DNA from: Lachnospiraceae bacterium AM93-12TA
Lineage (GTDB): Bacteria; Bacillota; Clostridia; Lachnospirales; Lachnospiraceae
NCBI GenBank assembly: GCA_027698105.1
Contig: JAQERH010000011.1
Location: 12,920-76,919 of the forward strand
Direction of reading: 5' to 3'
DNA: 64,000 bases
Positions 51,632 through 61,576 of this stretch are shown here, one piece after another. The translations under genes were made by a program, and so were the position numbers. The notes below the pieces were generated by a model. The model made no database searches. It was not told where the DNA came from and worked only from the letters and a program-made list of their open reading frames with translations. Position 1 is the first letter of the stretch, and every line of letters begins with the position of its first letter.

Positions 51632-53152
51632 ATGGCAGAATTGATGTCAGAGCTGTGTGAAAAAGGCGTAGATTTGATCTGGAAACAGTGTAACGAGGCG
51701 CTTTTTCCGCAGGGACTGGAATATTTAGAGGAAGCTGCAAAAAAGGGAGATGCAGAGGCTCTGTTTTTTCTGGGGCACTGCTGCAGCTGGGGCGATGGTT
51801 CCGTTGGTTTTAATGATAAAAAGGCGTATGAATACTATCTGGCAGGGGCACAGGCGGGAAGTGTCCGCTGCGTGCTGGGAGCGATGCGGGCGGGCCAGTA
51901 CGACGACAGAATGCAGCGCTTGTCCCGATATTCTCTAAGCGAAAGCTTTGAGCTGATTGCGGAAGCTGCAGAGAGAGGAGATGCTTTTTCTGCTTACCAG
52001 ATAGCAGAAGCTTTTTTCTACGAAGATGTCTATGAAATTCTTCCTAAAAGTGAAAGCTGGGCTGGGCGCTGCTTTTACTGGTATGAAAAGGCTGGAGAGG
52101 GCGGTATTGTAAAGGCTATGAGAAGAGCCGGGATATGCTGTTTTTCAGGTACTTATACGGCAAAGAATGAGGAAAGCGGACTGTACTGGGCGGAAAAGGC
52201 AGCAGCATCAGGAGATGCCTGGGGACTGCTGCAGATGGGGCTTCATACAGTGGAATGCCAGGATTTTGAGGCGGCCTTTGCCTATTTTTACGCGGCGGCC
52301 TGTCAGGGAGATGAGACGGCTCCGTTTTACCTGGGAGAACTCTATATGAATGGCTTGGGGATTGAGAGGGATTTGTCTCAGGCGGCATCCTGCTTCGAAG
52401 AAGCTGCCAGACATGAGAACAGGGAAGCTCTTCTCAGACTAGGTCAGCTTTATTCAGAAGAGAGCTTTCAGGATGAGGAAAAAGCATACTACTGGTACAG
52501 CAGGGCCTATGCCTGCGGCAAACGGGAGGCAGGGCTTGCATTGGCCAGATTCTGTCTGGCTCCAGGAGAAAACAGGGATTTGAAGAAAGCGGAGAAGTTT
52601 TTGACAGAATATGTGTCGGAAGATAATCACTGGGACGATCAGAATGAAGCTTGTCTGTTGCTGGGACAGATGTATGAAGGAAAGATGGAGGGGATGCCAG
52701 AGGCAGACTGGGATAAGGCGGTTGAGTGCTATGAGCGAGGCGCCGCTTTGGGAAATGAAGCCTGCAAAGAAAGGCTGGGATATCTTTATTTTGAGGGGGA
52801 AGAGGTTTTACAGGATTATAACAGAGCCTTTCTGCTTTTGGAGGAGTGCAGAGAAAAGGGAGGGCTAAAGGACAGCCTTCCTCTGGCATTTTTATATCAG
52901 AATGGATATGGCTGTGAGAAAAATGAAGAAAAGGCAGCAGAACTTTATCTGGAAGCAGCGGAGAAAGAAAAAAATAAGGATGCCTATTATGAGCTGGGAA
53001 GATTATATGAAAAAGGAGAACAGATTCCACAGGATTTAGAGCAGGCAGTGGATTACTACCGCCAGGCTGCTCTCTATGGCCATGACGGTGCCAGAAGATG
53101 TCTGTCTCATTTTAAGAGGAATTTCTTTGGAAAATGGAAGAAAGTCCGTTAG
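51632..53152 (+). CDS. Sel1-repeat (TPR-like) protein
   Basis: A 506-aa cytoplasmic protein made of about ten Sel1-like repeats: the pattern A...YWY.KAA..G...A...LG.LY..G recurs throughout, for example FYLGELYMNGLGIERDLSQA and YYELGRLYEKGEQIPQDLEQA. These solenoids mediate protein contacts; the partner is unknown. ATG 51632 with TGAGGA upstream is chosen over ATG 51617. Its 3' end lies nine bases from the truncated feoB. Confidence 0.88.
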   Translation: MAELMSELCEKGVDLIWKQCNEALFPQGLEYLEEAAKKGDAEALFFLGHCCSWGDGSVGFNDKKAYEYYLAGAQAGSVRCVLGAMRAGQYDDRMQRLSRYSLSESFELIAEAAERGDAFSAYQIAEAFFYEDVYEILPKSESWAGRCFYWYEKAGEGGIVKAMRRAGICCFSGTYTAKNEESGLYWAEKAAASGDAWGLLQMGLHTVECQDFEAAFAYFYAAACQGDETAPFYLGELYMNGLGIERDLSQAASCFEEAARHENREALLRLGQLYSEESFQDEEKAYYWYSRAYACGKREAGLALARFCLAPGENRDLKKAEKFLTEYVSEDNHWDDQNEACLLLGQMYEGKMEGMPEADWDKAVECYERGAALGNEACKERLGYLYFEGEEVLQDYNRAFLLLEECREKGGLKDSLPLAFLYQNGYGCEKNEEKAAELYLEAAEKEKNKDAYYELGRLYEKGEQIPQDLEQAVDYYRQAALYGHDGARRCLSHFKRNFFGKWKKVR

Positions 53153-53161
53153 AAACGAAAA

Positions 53162-54181
53162 TTATCGGACAGAAAGTTCTTTTGACACAGGAGCAGTGAC
53201 TACGCACATGGTTAGGCACTGCTTCCCACATGCATGGCATTTTTTAAAGGCACAGTCCATGTTGAATGCGGCACGAGGAAGATATCCCAGATCCTCCAGC
53301 AATGTGAACAGGGGAAAGAAAATAGCCATAGGAGGAAGCATAACCGATACAATCCAGGCAACAGAGCGGTAAACACCGGATACAAGCGCTTCCGTAAGCC
53401 ATCCAGGCACCCCCGCTTCCTGGAAGGTTTTTGCCATCCACAGTTCCAAACGGAAAAACTGTTCCCATAGAAAGGCAGACGGATAATTAGCCCCGGTAAT
53501 GGTGATCCAGAAGACAATGAGCAGAAGAAAAATCATCACAAGGCTTCCTGTAACGCGTCCGGTGAGAAAACGATCCAGCTGTCCCTGGCGTTTTCTATAG
53601 TTTTTCTTAGTATACTGCACCGTTTGTCTGGCTATTTCTTCTGGACTGAAATCTGGATCAGGATGGCGGCCTGCCTGGGTGGCTTCCAGTACAATACGCT
53701 CTTTTAACAGCTCAATCCGTTTTTTGTTTCTGGCAACACAGTCAAACACAGGAATGCCCAGAATCTTCTCCAGCTTTAAAAAGTCGATGTGGATGCCATT
53801 TTTTTCTGCCTCATCACAGAGATTCACGCAGAACATCAGAGCAGTCTGGTTTAAATCAGAAAGCTGAGTTATCTGCTTCAGCAGGTGAAGTCCCCGCTCC
53901 AGGCAGGTGGCGTCTCCGACGACAATCAGGATGTCCGGATGACTGGAACAGATACAGGTTCTGGCGATATTCTCTTCCTCAGAGTGAGTTCTGAGGGAAT
54001 AAATACCAGGAAGATCTGTAACAGTACAAATGGTGCCGCTGCAGGAAAAGGTCCCTTCTGCGCAGGAAACGGTTTTACCGGACCAGTTTCCTGTGTGCTG
54101 GGACAGCCCGGTTAAACCGTTAAAGACAGTGCTTTTTCCTACATTCGGGTTTCCGGCTAGAACAGCAGTGATTTGTTTCAA
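53162..54181 (-). pseudogene. feoB: FeoB ferrous iron transporter, C-terminal half missing
   Basis: A 339-residue piece of FeoB, normally about 600-700 aa. The G domain is complete: GNPNVGKSTVFNGLTG (G1), DLPGIYSL (G3), and a G4 region in FCVNLCDEAE. The first membrane helices and FPLFTLLEDLGYLPRAAFNMD follow. After KCHACGKQCLTMC the expected GFGCNAAG is replaced by unrelated VVTAPVSKELSVR and a stop, right beside the Sel1 gene. No other feoB part is in the window, so transport is probably lost. The start is TTG overlapping feoA. Confidence 0.85.
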
Positions 54182-54489
54182 AGAGAGTCACCTCCTTCCA
54201 GGGCTTCACATATTTCTTCATCCTGCTGCTTCTTTACAGGGAGATTTTCACAGCTGACAGGAATCGGTTCTGCCAGAATCATCTGAGAATCTTCCCTGCG
54301 CAGGGCAATCACAGCGTTTCTGACTAAAAAGGCAGAGATAGCTCCATGGCCTCTTCTCAGAGTGCAGGTGACGGTGGCTCCTGGAACAAATCCGAGATCC
54401 AGAAGCCGGAAAACGATGGAAGACTGTTCAGGTAGCCAATGTATGACTGCCGACTGTCCAGGCATCAGAAGGCTAAGGGGATTTAACAT
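54178..54489 (-). CDS. feoA: FeoA-domain protein
   Basis: A 103-aa cytoplasmic partner of FeoB with an SH3-like fold: LLDLGFVPGATVTCTLRRGHGAISAFLVRNAVIALRRED is the core. Its stop overlaps the TTG start of feoB (TTGA), so the two are coupled. Since feoB is truncated, this gene may be without a function here. Confidence 0.88.
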   Translation of the reverse strand: MLNPLSLLMPGQSAVIHWLPEQSSIVFRLLDLGFVPGATVTCTLRRGHGAISAFLVRNAVIALRREDSQMILAEPIPVSCENLPVKKQQDEEICEALEGGDSL

Positions 54490-54568
54490 AAAATCACATC
54501 ATAAAAATAGGCGTTACTATTTTATATGAAGTACAATAAAAGAATGTGACAGATTAAAACAGCTCAGC

Positions 54569-55285
54569 TTAGAGTATTACAGGAACATCCTGATCAATCG
54601 TCATAGAATGTTCTGTGACAATACAGTCTTTGGCCAGAATCTGAACACCATGTTTAGAAATTTCCTTCAGAGCGTCAGCAAAGGCAGGATGTGTAGTTCT
54701 GTTGGGAGTGAAACAGCGAATCCCTTTCATTTGTATTACAAAGAGGACTGCAGCGCCGTATCCTGCAAGGGCTGCCTTTTGAAGCTCCAGAAGATGTTTC
54801 AGACCTCGCTCTGTGGGGGCATCGGGAAAACTGGCTGTTCCATTTTGTTCCAGGGTGACTCCCTTTACTTCCATAAAATAGATTTTACCGTCCTTTTGAA
54901 AGGAAAGATCAAACCGGGAATGACCAAATTTGACTTCCCGCTGCAGTTGGCAGATGTTTCCAAAACCTCCGCCAGCCAGCCACTCATAGGCAGCCTGATT
55001 GGGAGCCTGGGAATCCATATTAATAAGAAGCGTTTCATTGGAAAAGCCAGCGTGCTCTTTATAGACGCAGATGAGGGAATACTCCGTCTTTCTTCCTTTT
55101 TTAAGGGCATCCGGATGATGCTCAAGAACCAGACGGGAACCGGGAAGCAGAAGCTCCCTGCACCGTCCTGTATTTTTTACATGGCAGACAACAGGAGGAT
55201 CTTCAGAAGGGGCGATCTGGGCCAGAGCGATAAAACGATTGGGCCGTTCAACAAAAACAGCGCTGCAGGTATTGACATATTCCAT
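54569..55285 (-). CDS. sfsA: SfsA family DNA-binding/nuclease-fold protein
   Basis: A 238-aa SfsA (sugar fermentation stimulation protein A). FVERPNRFIALAQI, HVKNTGRCRELLLPGS, VKFGHSRFDL and the PD-(D/E)xK-like IYFMEVKGVTLEQNG followed by FPDAPTERG are diagnostic and complete. The cellular role is poorly defined; nucleic-acid binding is reported in E. coli. It is divergent from thrC. Confidence 0.9.
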   Translation of the reverse strand: MEYVNTCSAVFVERPNRFIALAQIAPSEDPPVVCHVKNTGRCRELLLPGSRLVLEHHPDALKKGRKTEYSLICVYKEHAGFSNETLLINMDSQAPNQAAYEWLAGGGFGNICQLQREVKFGHSRFDLSFQKDGKIYFMEVKGVTLEQNGTASFPDAPTERGLKHLLELQKAALAGYGAAVLFVIQMKGIRCFTPNRTTHPAFADALKEISKHGVQILAKDCIVTEHSMTIDQDVPVIL

Positions 55286-55367
55286 AGACAGTTCTCCTCA
55301 GATTTATCATTTAACTACAAAAGTTCAGACTCTATTTTGCATCAGAAGAAGAAAAAAAGCAATGACA

Positions 55368-55396
55368 TTGCATATATCAAAGAAATGTGATAAAAT
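55368..55396 (+). promoter_or_regulatory. Promoter of thrC
   Basis: TTGCAT (55368-55373), 17 bases, extended TGATAAAAT (-10 55391-55396), 49 bases before the thrC start. Confidence 0.55.
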
Positions 55397-55444
55397 TTTG
55401 AACCATAAAAGGGCGAACACTTTAAGAATTTAAAAGGAAAGAGG

Positions 55445-56947
55445 ATGAGAGGAATGGAGATCTACTACAGCAGCACCAGAGGGAAAGAATCCCATGTGAC
55501 GGCTTCCCAGGCGATTTTAAAAGGACTGGCAGATGACGGGGGGCTCTTTATGCCGGACAGAATCCCGGCATTGGAGAGACCTTTAAAGGACTTTGCGTCC
55601 ATGAGCTATCAGGAAACTGCTTATGAAGTTATGAAGCTGTTTTTAACAGATTTTACAGAAGAGGAGCTGAAGTCCTGTATTGCAAGGGCTTATGATTCAA
55701 AGTTTGATACAGAGGAAATTGCTCCTCTCGTGAAGGCTGACGGAGCCTACTATCTGGAGCTGTTCCACGGAAGTACAATTGCGTTTAAGGACATGGCGCT
55801 TTCCATTCTTCCCCATCTGATGACGACTGCGGCGAGAAAGAATAAGGTAGAGGATACAATCGTGATTCTGACCGCTACCTCAGGAGATACAGGTAAGGCT
55901 GCTATGGCTGGTTTCGCAGATGTAGAGGGAACGAAGATTATTGTTTTCTATCCTAAAGGAGGAGTCAGCCGGGTGCAGGAGCTCCAGATGGTAACCCAGA
56001 AGGGTGATAATACGGCTGTTGTGGCGATTACAGGAAATTTTGACGATGCCCAGAGCGGTGTAAAACGGATTTTCGGCGACAAAGAGTTTGCAGTAGAGCT
56101 GTCTGCTTCCGGATACAGGCTTTCCTCTGCCAATTCCATTAATATCGGCCGTCTGGTGCCGCAGATCGTTTATTATGTCTACGCGTATGCAAAACTCCTT
56201 GCCCATGGAGAGATTGAAGAAGGAGAAGCCATTAACATTACGGTTCCAACAGGCAATTTCGGAAACATACTGGCCGCTTATTTCGCAAAGAAACTGGGAG
56301 TTCCGGTTCATAAGCTGATCTGCGCTTCCAATGACAATAAGGTTCTGTTTGACTTTTTCCAGACAGGGGTTTATGACAGACGCAGAGAGTTTATTCTCAC
56401 CACCTCACCGTCTATGGATATTCTCATTTCCAGCAATCTGGAGAGACTGCTTTACCTGGCAGCAGACTGTGATTCAGCTGAGACTTCAAGGCTGATGTCA
56501 GAGCTTTCTGAAAAGGGAGTGTATGAAATTACACCTTCCATGAAAGAAAAAATGAAAGACTTTACAGGTGGCTTTGCAGATCAGAAAGAGAACGCGGAAG
56601 AAATCAGACATGTATTTAAGGATACAGGATATCTGATTGACACTCACACAGGAGTAGCGTCAGCTGTATATCGAGCTTACCAAAAGAGCAGCGGCGATGA
56701 GACGAAGACAGTGATTGCATCGACTGCCAGTCCTTATAAGTTTTCCAGAAGTGTTATGGAGGCAGTTTGTGATCCTTGTGAGACAAAACTTCCAGAGGAT
56801 GAGTTTGAACTGATCGACAGAATGGAGCAGCTGTCTGGAGTAGCGCAGCCAACAGCGGTAAAGGAAATTCGTGATGCAGCTATCCGCCATAACCGCCAGT
56901 GCACTCCAGAAGAGATGAAGAATATGGTGAGAGAGATTTTAAAATAA
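55445..56947 (+). CDS. thrC: Threonine synthase
   Basis: A 500-aa PLP enzyme converting O-phosphohomoserine to threonine. YYSSTRGKESHVTASQAIL and DDGGLFMPD open the family fold. The PLP Lys is in GSTIAFKDMALS (about 114), TATSGDTGKAAM is the phosphate loop, and NIGRLVPQIVYYVYAY and VPTGNFGNILAAYFAK follow. AAGGAAAG stands before ATG 55445; ATG 55454 is possible. It is chromosomal and monocistronic by appearance. Confidence 0.93.
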   Translation: MRGMEIYYSSTRGKESHVTASQAILKGLADDGGLFMPDRIPALERPLKDFASMSYQETAYEVMKLFLTDFTEEELKSCIARAYDSKFDTEEIAPLVKADGAYYLELFHGSTIAFKDMALSILPHLMTTAARKNKVEDTIVILTATSGDTGKAAMAGFADVEGTKIIVFYPKGGVSRVQELQMVTQKGDNTAVVAITGNFDDAQSGVKRIFGDKEFAVELSASGYRLSSANSINIGRLVPQIVYYVYAYAKLLAHGEIEEGEAINITVPTGNFGNILAAYFAKKLGVPVHKLICASNDNKVLFDFFQTGVYDRRREFILTTSPSMDILISSNLERLLYLAADCDSAETSRLMSELSEKGVYEITPSMKEKMKDFTGGFADQKENAEEIRHVFKDTGYLIDTHTGVASAVYRAYQKSSGDETKTVIASTASPYKFSRSVMEAVCDPCETKLPEDEFELIDRMEQLSGVAQPTAVKEIRDAAIRHNRQCTPEEMKNMVREILK

Positions 56948-56956
56948 GGAACAGGC

Positions 56957-56985
56957 TTTTCAAATAAAGAAAAATGGTATATAAT
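56957..56985 (+). promoter_or_regulatory. Promoter of the aldolase gene
   Basis: A perfect TATAAT at 56980-56985 with a weak TTTTCA-like -35 17-18 bases upstream; 42 bases before the start. Confidence 0.5.
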
Positions 56986-57026
56986 AGGCGCAGGCAAGTA
57001 GAGAAATGCGAAGGAGGTTCAATGAT

Positions 57027-57890
57027 ATGTTAGTATCAGCGAAAGAAATGCTTAACAAGGCCAGAGAAGGCAAGTATGCAGTTGGACAGTTTAATATCAA
57101 CAACCTGGAGTGGACAAAGGCGATTCTGCTTACAGCAGAGGAGTTAAAGTCTCCGGTTATCCTTGGAGTATCTGAGGGAGCAGGAAAATACATGACAGGC
57201 TTTAAGACAGTTGCTGCCATGGTTAAGGCTATGGTAGAGGAATTAAATATTACAGTCCCTGTAGCGCTTCATCTGGATCACGGCTCCTACGAGGGCTCCT
57301 TAAAGTGCATTGAGGCAGGATTCTCTTCTATCATGTTTGATGGCTCCCACTATCCGATTGCAGAGAATGTGGAGAAGACAACAGAGTTAGTGAAACTCTG
57401 CGGAGAGAAGGGCATTTCTCTTGAGGCAGAGGTAGGTTCTATTGGCGGCGAGGAAGACGGCGTAGTGGGCTTAGGCGAGTGTGCCGATCCGAATGAGTGC
57501 AAGGCAGTAGCAGATCTTGGGATCGATATGCTGGCAGCAGGTATTGGAAATATTCATGGAAAATATCCGGCTAACTGGCCAGGCTTAAGATTTGATGTAC
57601 TTGAGTCCATTAAGGAGAAAGTAGGCGATATGCCGCTTGTTCTTCACGGAGGTACAGGAATTCCGGCTGAGATGATTCAGAAGGCTATTTCCTTAGGTGT
57701 TGCTAAGATCAACGTAAATACAGAGTGTCAGTTATCCTTTGCAGATGCTACACGCAAATACATTGAGGCTGGCAAGGATCTGGAAGGAAAGGGCTTTGAT
57801 CCACGTAAGCTTCTGGCTCCTGGAACAGAGGCGATTAAGGCGACTGTAAAAGAGAAGATGGAATTATTTGGTTCCGTAGGAAAAGCATAA
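57027..57890 (+). CDS. fba: Fructose-bisphosphate aldolase, class II
   Basis: A 287-aa zinc-dependent glycolytic aldolase. AVGQFNINNLEWTKAIL, HLDHGSYEG (metal His), GFSSIMFDGSHYPIAEN, EAEVGSIGGEEDGV, GIGNIHGKYP and VLHGGTGIPAEMI are all present. The ATG at 57027 has AAGGAGG nine bases before. A double hairpin terminator follows, so it is probably a single-gene unit. Confidence 0.95.
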   Translation: MLVSAKEMLNKAREGKYAVGQFNINNLEWTKAILLTAEELKSPVILGVSEGAGKYMTGFKTVAAMVKAMVEELNITVPVALHLDHGSYEGSLKCIEAGFSSIMFDGSHYPIAENVEKTTELVKLCGEKGISLEAEVGSIGGEEDGVVGLGECADPNECKAVADLGIDMLAAGIGNIHGKYPANWPGLRFDVLESIKEKVGDMPLVLHGGTGIPAEMIQKAISLGVAKINVNTECQLSFADATRKYIEAGKDLEGKGFDPRKLLAPGTEAIKATVKEKMELFGSVGKA

Positions 57891-57912
57891 AGAAGATAAA
57901 AAAGATAGGATA

Positions 57913-57975
57913 AGCCGGTCTGGGCAGGTTTCTGATATCGAATCAGAAGCCTGCTTCAGGCAGGCTTATTTTGTT
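57913..57975 (+). terminator. Terminator after fba
   Basis: GCAGGTTTCTGAT / ATCAGAAGCCTGC, then an overlapping AAGCCTGC / GGCAGGCTT followed by ATTTTGTTCTTTT. Confidence 0.8.
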
Positions 57976-58026
57976 CTTTTATAGGACAGGCAGTTTGGTC
58001 CGAATGATAACTTGGAGGAATATACG

Positions 58027-60144
58027 ATGAGCGACGTCACAAATGTATCCGAAATGTTCGGAAAAAATGTATTTAATGATTCGGTGATGAGGGAACGCCT
58101 TCCGAAGAATGTATACAAAAAGTTAAAAAAGACCATCGAAGATGGGACAGAGCTGGATCCGTCCATTGCTGACGTAGTAGCCCATGCCATGAAAGACTGG
58201 GCGATTGAGAGAGGAGCTACTCATTTTTCACACTGGTTTCAGCCTTTGACAGGAATTACAGCTGAAAAACACGATTCCTTTATTTCAGTGCCGGGAAGCG
58301 ATGGACGGGTGATTATGGAATTTTCAGGAAAAGAGCTGATCCAGGGTGAGCCGGATGCCTCTTCTTTCCCGTCCGGAGGTCTGCGCTCCACCTTTGAGGC
58401 CAGAGGATATACAACATGGGACTGTACCTCTCCGGCATTTTTGCGTGAGGATACCTGGGGAGTAACTCTCTATATTCCCACTGCATTCTGCTCCTATCGC
58501 GGAGAGGCTCTGGATAAGAAAACACCTCTTCTTCGCTCCATGCAGGCGATTAATGAGCAGGCGCTGAGAATTCTCCGCCTGTTTGGGAACACTACCTCCA
58601 AACGTGTTATTCCCTATGCAGGTCCGGAGCAGGAGTATTTTCTGGTAGACAAGGAGAAATATCTCCAGAGAAAAGATTTGATTTATGCAGGCCGTACCTT
58701 GTTTGGAGCTATGCCTCCCAAGGGACAGGAGATGGACGATCATTATTTTGGAAGTATCCGTCCGAGAGTCGGCGCATTTATGAAGGAAGTCAATGAGGAA
58801 ATGTGGCGTCTTGGCGTTACGGCCAAGACGCAGCACAACGAAGCAGCTCCGGCCCAGCATGAGCTGGCTCCTATTTATACACAGGTCAATGTGGCGGTTG
58901 ACCACAACCAGATGATGATGGAAGCCCTGAAGAGGATTGCAGGTCACCATGGTCTGACCTGCCTGCTTCATGAAAAGCCTTTTGCAGGAGTAAATGGTTC
59001 CGGAAAACACAATAACTGGTCCATTTCCACAGACGACGGCATCAATATGCTGAATCCAGGAGACACACCCCATGACAATATTCAGTTTCTTCTCGTGTTG
59101 GCCTGTATCATAAAAGCAGTGGACGTACACGCCGATCTGCTGCGTGAATCCACAGCTGTTCCAGGAAATGATCACCGTCTGGGGGCAGCAGAGGCTCCGC
59201 CTGCCATTATTTCAATTTTCCTGGGCGAGCAGCTGGAGGATGTGGTAGATCAGCTCTGCAGTACAGGCGAAGCTACCCATACAAAGCACGGCGATCTTCT
59301 GAAGACAGGTGTAGCCACACTTCCTGATTTTGTTAAGGATGCAACAGACAGGAACAGGACCTCCCCCTTTGCATTTACAGGAAATAAATTTGAATTCCGA
59401 ATGGTTGGATCCTCAGATTCTGTTTCATCTCCCAATGTTGTGCTCAATACTATTGTGGCAGAAGCATTCAAAGAGGCGGCTGATGAGCTGGAGCAGGCGG
59501 AAGACTTTGACACAGCTGTCCATGACATGATTAAACGCCTTTTAGCAGAACACAGGCGGATCATTTTCAGTGGAAATGGATACTCCCAGGAATGGGTGGA
59601 AGAGGCAGAGCGCAGAGGCCTTCCAAACCTTAAAATAGGTATTGATTCCGTTGACTCCTTGATTACAGACAAGGCTATCCGCCTGTTTGAAAACTTTGGT
59701 GTTTATACAAGGGCAGAGCTGGAATCCAGGGCTGAGATTGAGTATGAGTCCTATGCAAAGACCATTAATATCGAAGCGAAAACCATGATCGACATGGCTG
59801 GAAAACAGATTATTCCGGCTGTGATCCGATACACTACAAACTTAGCTGCTTCTCTGGGAGCTGTCCAGAGTGTATGCCCGGAGGCAGACTGCAGTACACA
59901 GAAAGAACTGCTCCTGGAAACTTCTGATCTGCTGGCTGATATGAAGACAGCACTTGCAGCATTGACAGACGCGATTGGAAAAGCATCAGCAGTGGTAAAT
60001 AATAAGGAAAGAGCCTACGCTTATCACGATTTAGTGACGACCGCTATGGAAAATCTTCGCCGTCCGGCTGATCGCCTGGAAATGATTGTCGATAAAGAGC
60101 TTTGGCCGCTGCCAAGCTATGGAGATTTGATTTTTGAGGTATAA
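58027..60144 (+). CDS. glnN: Glutamine synthetase type III
   Basis: A 705-aa GSIII enzyme forming glutamine from glutamate, ammonia and [23 protein letters not shown], the large central domain with [10 protein letters not shown] (metal ligands), [32 protein letters not shown] and [20 protein letters not shown] are typical of GlnN. The ATG at 58027 (GGAGGA upstream) is preferred to TTG 58012. Length and domain order are normal. Confidence 0.93.
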   Translation: MSDVTNVSEMFGKNVFNDSVMRERLPKNVYKKLKKTIEDGTELDPSIADVVAHAMKDWAIERGATHFSHWFQPLTGITAEKHDSFISVPGSDGRVIMEFSGKELIQGEPDASSFPSGGLRSTFEARGYTTWDCTSPAFLREDTWGVTLYIPTAFCSYRGEALDKKTPLLRSMQAINEQALRILRLFGNTTSKRVIPYAGPEQEYFLVDKEKYLQRKDLIYAGRTLFGAMPPKGQEMDDHYFGSIRPRVGAFMKEVNEEMWRLGVTAKTQHNEAAPAQHELAPIYTQVNVAVDHNQMMMEALKRIAGHHGLTCLLHEKPFAGVNGSGKHNNWSISTDDGINMLNPGDTPHDNIQFLLVLACIIKAVDVHADLLRESTAVPGNDHRLGAAEAPPAIISIFLGEQLEDVVDQLCSTGEATHTKHGDLLKTGVATLPDFVKDATDRNRTSPFAFTGNKFEFRMVGSSDSVSSPNVVLNTIVAEAFKEAADELEQAEDFDTAVHDMIKRLLAEHRRIIFSGNGYSQEWVEEAERRGLPNLKIGIDSVDSLITDKAIRLFENFGVYTRAELESRAEIEYESYAKTINIEAKTMIDMAGKQIIPAVIRYTTNLAASLGAVQSVCPEADCSTQKELLLETSDLLADMKTALAALTDAIGKASAVVNNKERAYAYHDLVTTAMENLRRPADRLEMIVDKELWPLPSYGDLIFEV

Positions 60145-60153
60145 TTAGAATTT

Positions 60154-60215
60154 GAAAACGCCCCCAGGACGTATATCAGAAACACTGTCTGATATTTGTT
60201 CTGCGGGGCGTTTTT
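60154..60215. terminator. Terminator between glnN and the choline-binding gene
   Basis: AACGCCCC / GGGGCGTT stem with an inner ATATCAGA / TCTGATAT hairpin and T6 on the plus strand. It serves glnN and probably also the convergent gene. Confidence 0.8.
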
Positions 60216-61411
60216 TATCGTCCTGGGCCGCCTGTGAGTCCCTCTTCAATGCTGTAGTGCTGATCAGAGGAACTGGAATTGCTGCCTGGCGCAGCATGAC
60301 TGCCTGGATTCTGGCTTTCATTTGGACTGGAACTGCCTGGATAGCTGGAGCTTCCTGGAGCAGAATTTCCGCCGGGAGTCTGGGCTTCGCCTGATCCTGA
60401 GCTTCCGCCGGGGACCTGAGTTGCACCTGAGCCAGAGTTTCCGCTGGGACTGCCTGTTTCTGTAGAGTCAGAACCACTGGGACCGACTCCGCCGTTAGGC
60501 GAGGAAGTGCCGGGGGCACTTCCGGAATTACTGTTTGATGCCAGGTGATCTGCCTGAACAGCTCCCTGAATCAGATTTGTATTAGTCTGGCAGGCGCCAT
60601 TTTTAGCAAACGTATAGGTGACATTGCTAATTACTTTAGAACAGTCTGAAGCCATCATACCACTGGAAGGATCCAGATAATAATAAGAATTATTTTCCTT
60701 CAGCCAGCCCTTTACCATATATCCACTGCTGTTAAAATAATACCAGTGCTGGTCAATTTCCCGCCATCCGCGTATCATGCGGCCGGATACGGTACTCATA
60801 TAATAACGGTTTCCAGCGCTGTCATTGAGCCATCCGGTCAGCATCCGTCCGTCTGTATGGAAATAGTAGGATTCGCCGTTGATTTTCTGCCATCCTGTCA
60901 TCATTTTCCCGTTGACATCCAGATAATACCACAAATCCTTAATTTTCTGCCATCCTGTCGCCATCTGTCCATGTTCGCCCAGATAATACCAGCTGTTATC
61001 AATTTGCTGCCAGCCGATCCGCATTTTTCCTTCAGGGCTGAAGAAATACCATTTTCCGTCAATCTGCTGCCAGCCAGTTTTCATACGCCCCTGCTGATCC
61101 ATGTAGTAGTAGCGGTCATCGAGGAGACGCCATCCAACTGCCATCTTTCCATCCGGATCAAAATAGTACCAGTTATTGTCAATCTGAATCCATCCAACTG
61201 CCATAATGCCGTCTTTTTTCAGGTAATACCATTTAGAGTTGGAAGGCTCCTGGAACCATCCAATCGTCATGGCTCCGCTGTTGTCGTCATAGTGATAGTA
61301 GTTACCGTTGGTATTTTTCCATCCAGCCAGAACATCTCTGGCCGGAGAGAGTGTAAGAGCGCCCAGAAGACAGGCCAGCCCGCAAACTTTTAAACGTCTC
61401 TTTTGTATCAT
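60215..61411 (-). CDS. Secreted choline-binding-type repeat protein
   Basis: A 398-aa exported protein. The signal peptide (to about residue 30, ALTLSPARDVLAG) is followed by about eleven cell-wall-binding repeats of 19-20 residues with the pattern GWxxxxxxWYYFxxxGxM (to about 280). A C-terminal low-complexity tail is rich in Gly, Ser, Pro and Asn. Such repeats bind choline on teichoic acids. No enzymatic domain is seen. ATG 61411 has GGAGG upstream. Confidence 0.87.
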   Translation of the reverse strand: MIQKRRLKVCGLACLLGALTLSPARDVLAGWKNTNGNYYHYDDNSGAMTIGWFQEPSNSKWYYLKKDGIMAVGWIQIDNNWYYFDPDGKMAVGWRLLDDRYYYMDQQGRMKTGWQQIDGKWYFFSPEGKMRIGWQQIDNSWYYLGEHGQMATGWQKIKDLWYYLDVNGKMMTGWQKINGESYYFHTDGRMLTGWLNDSAGNRYYMSTVSGRMIRGWREIDQHWYYFNSSGYMVKGWLKENNSYYYLDPSSGMMASDCSKVISNVTYTFAKNGACQTNTNLIQGAVQADHLASNSNSGSAPGTSSPNGGVGPSGSDSTETGSPSGNSGSGATQVPGGSSGSGEAQTPGGNSAPGSSSYPGSSSPNESQNPGSHAAPGSNSSSSDQHYSIEEGLTGGPGR

Positions 61412-61576
61412 AAAACGCCTCCAGATATGTAACACAAATTTAATCCCAGAAAAAACTTTATTTCAGGTATCATATCAATTATACCATAAAGTGAAATAAA
61501 GTAGAGGAATTTTTGTTGCCTGTCCGTACTTTTTGCAAGGAGCTGCAGCGCCAGGCAGCTGCAGAAGAAGTCATAA

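Noticed and set aside
53162..54181. feoB truncation as a simple frameshift
   Set aside because: The sequence after the break does not encode the missing FeoB part in any frame; it leads directly into the Sel1 gene.
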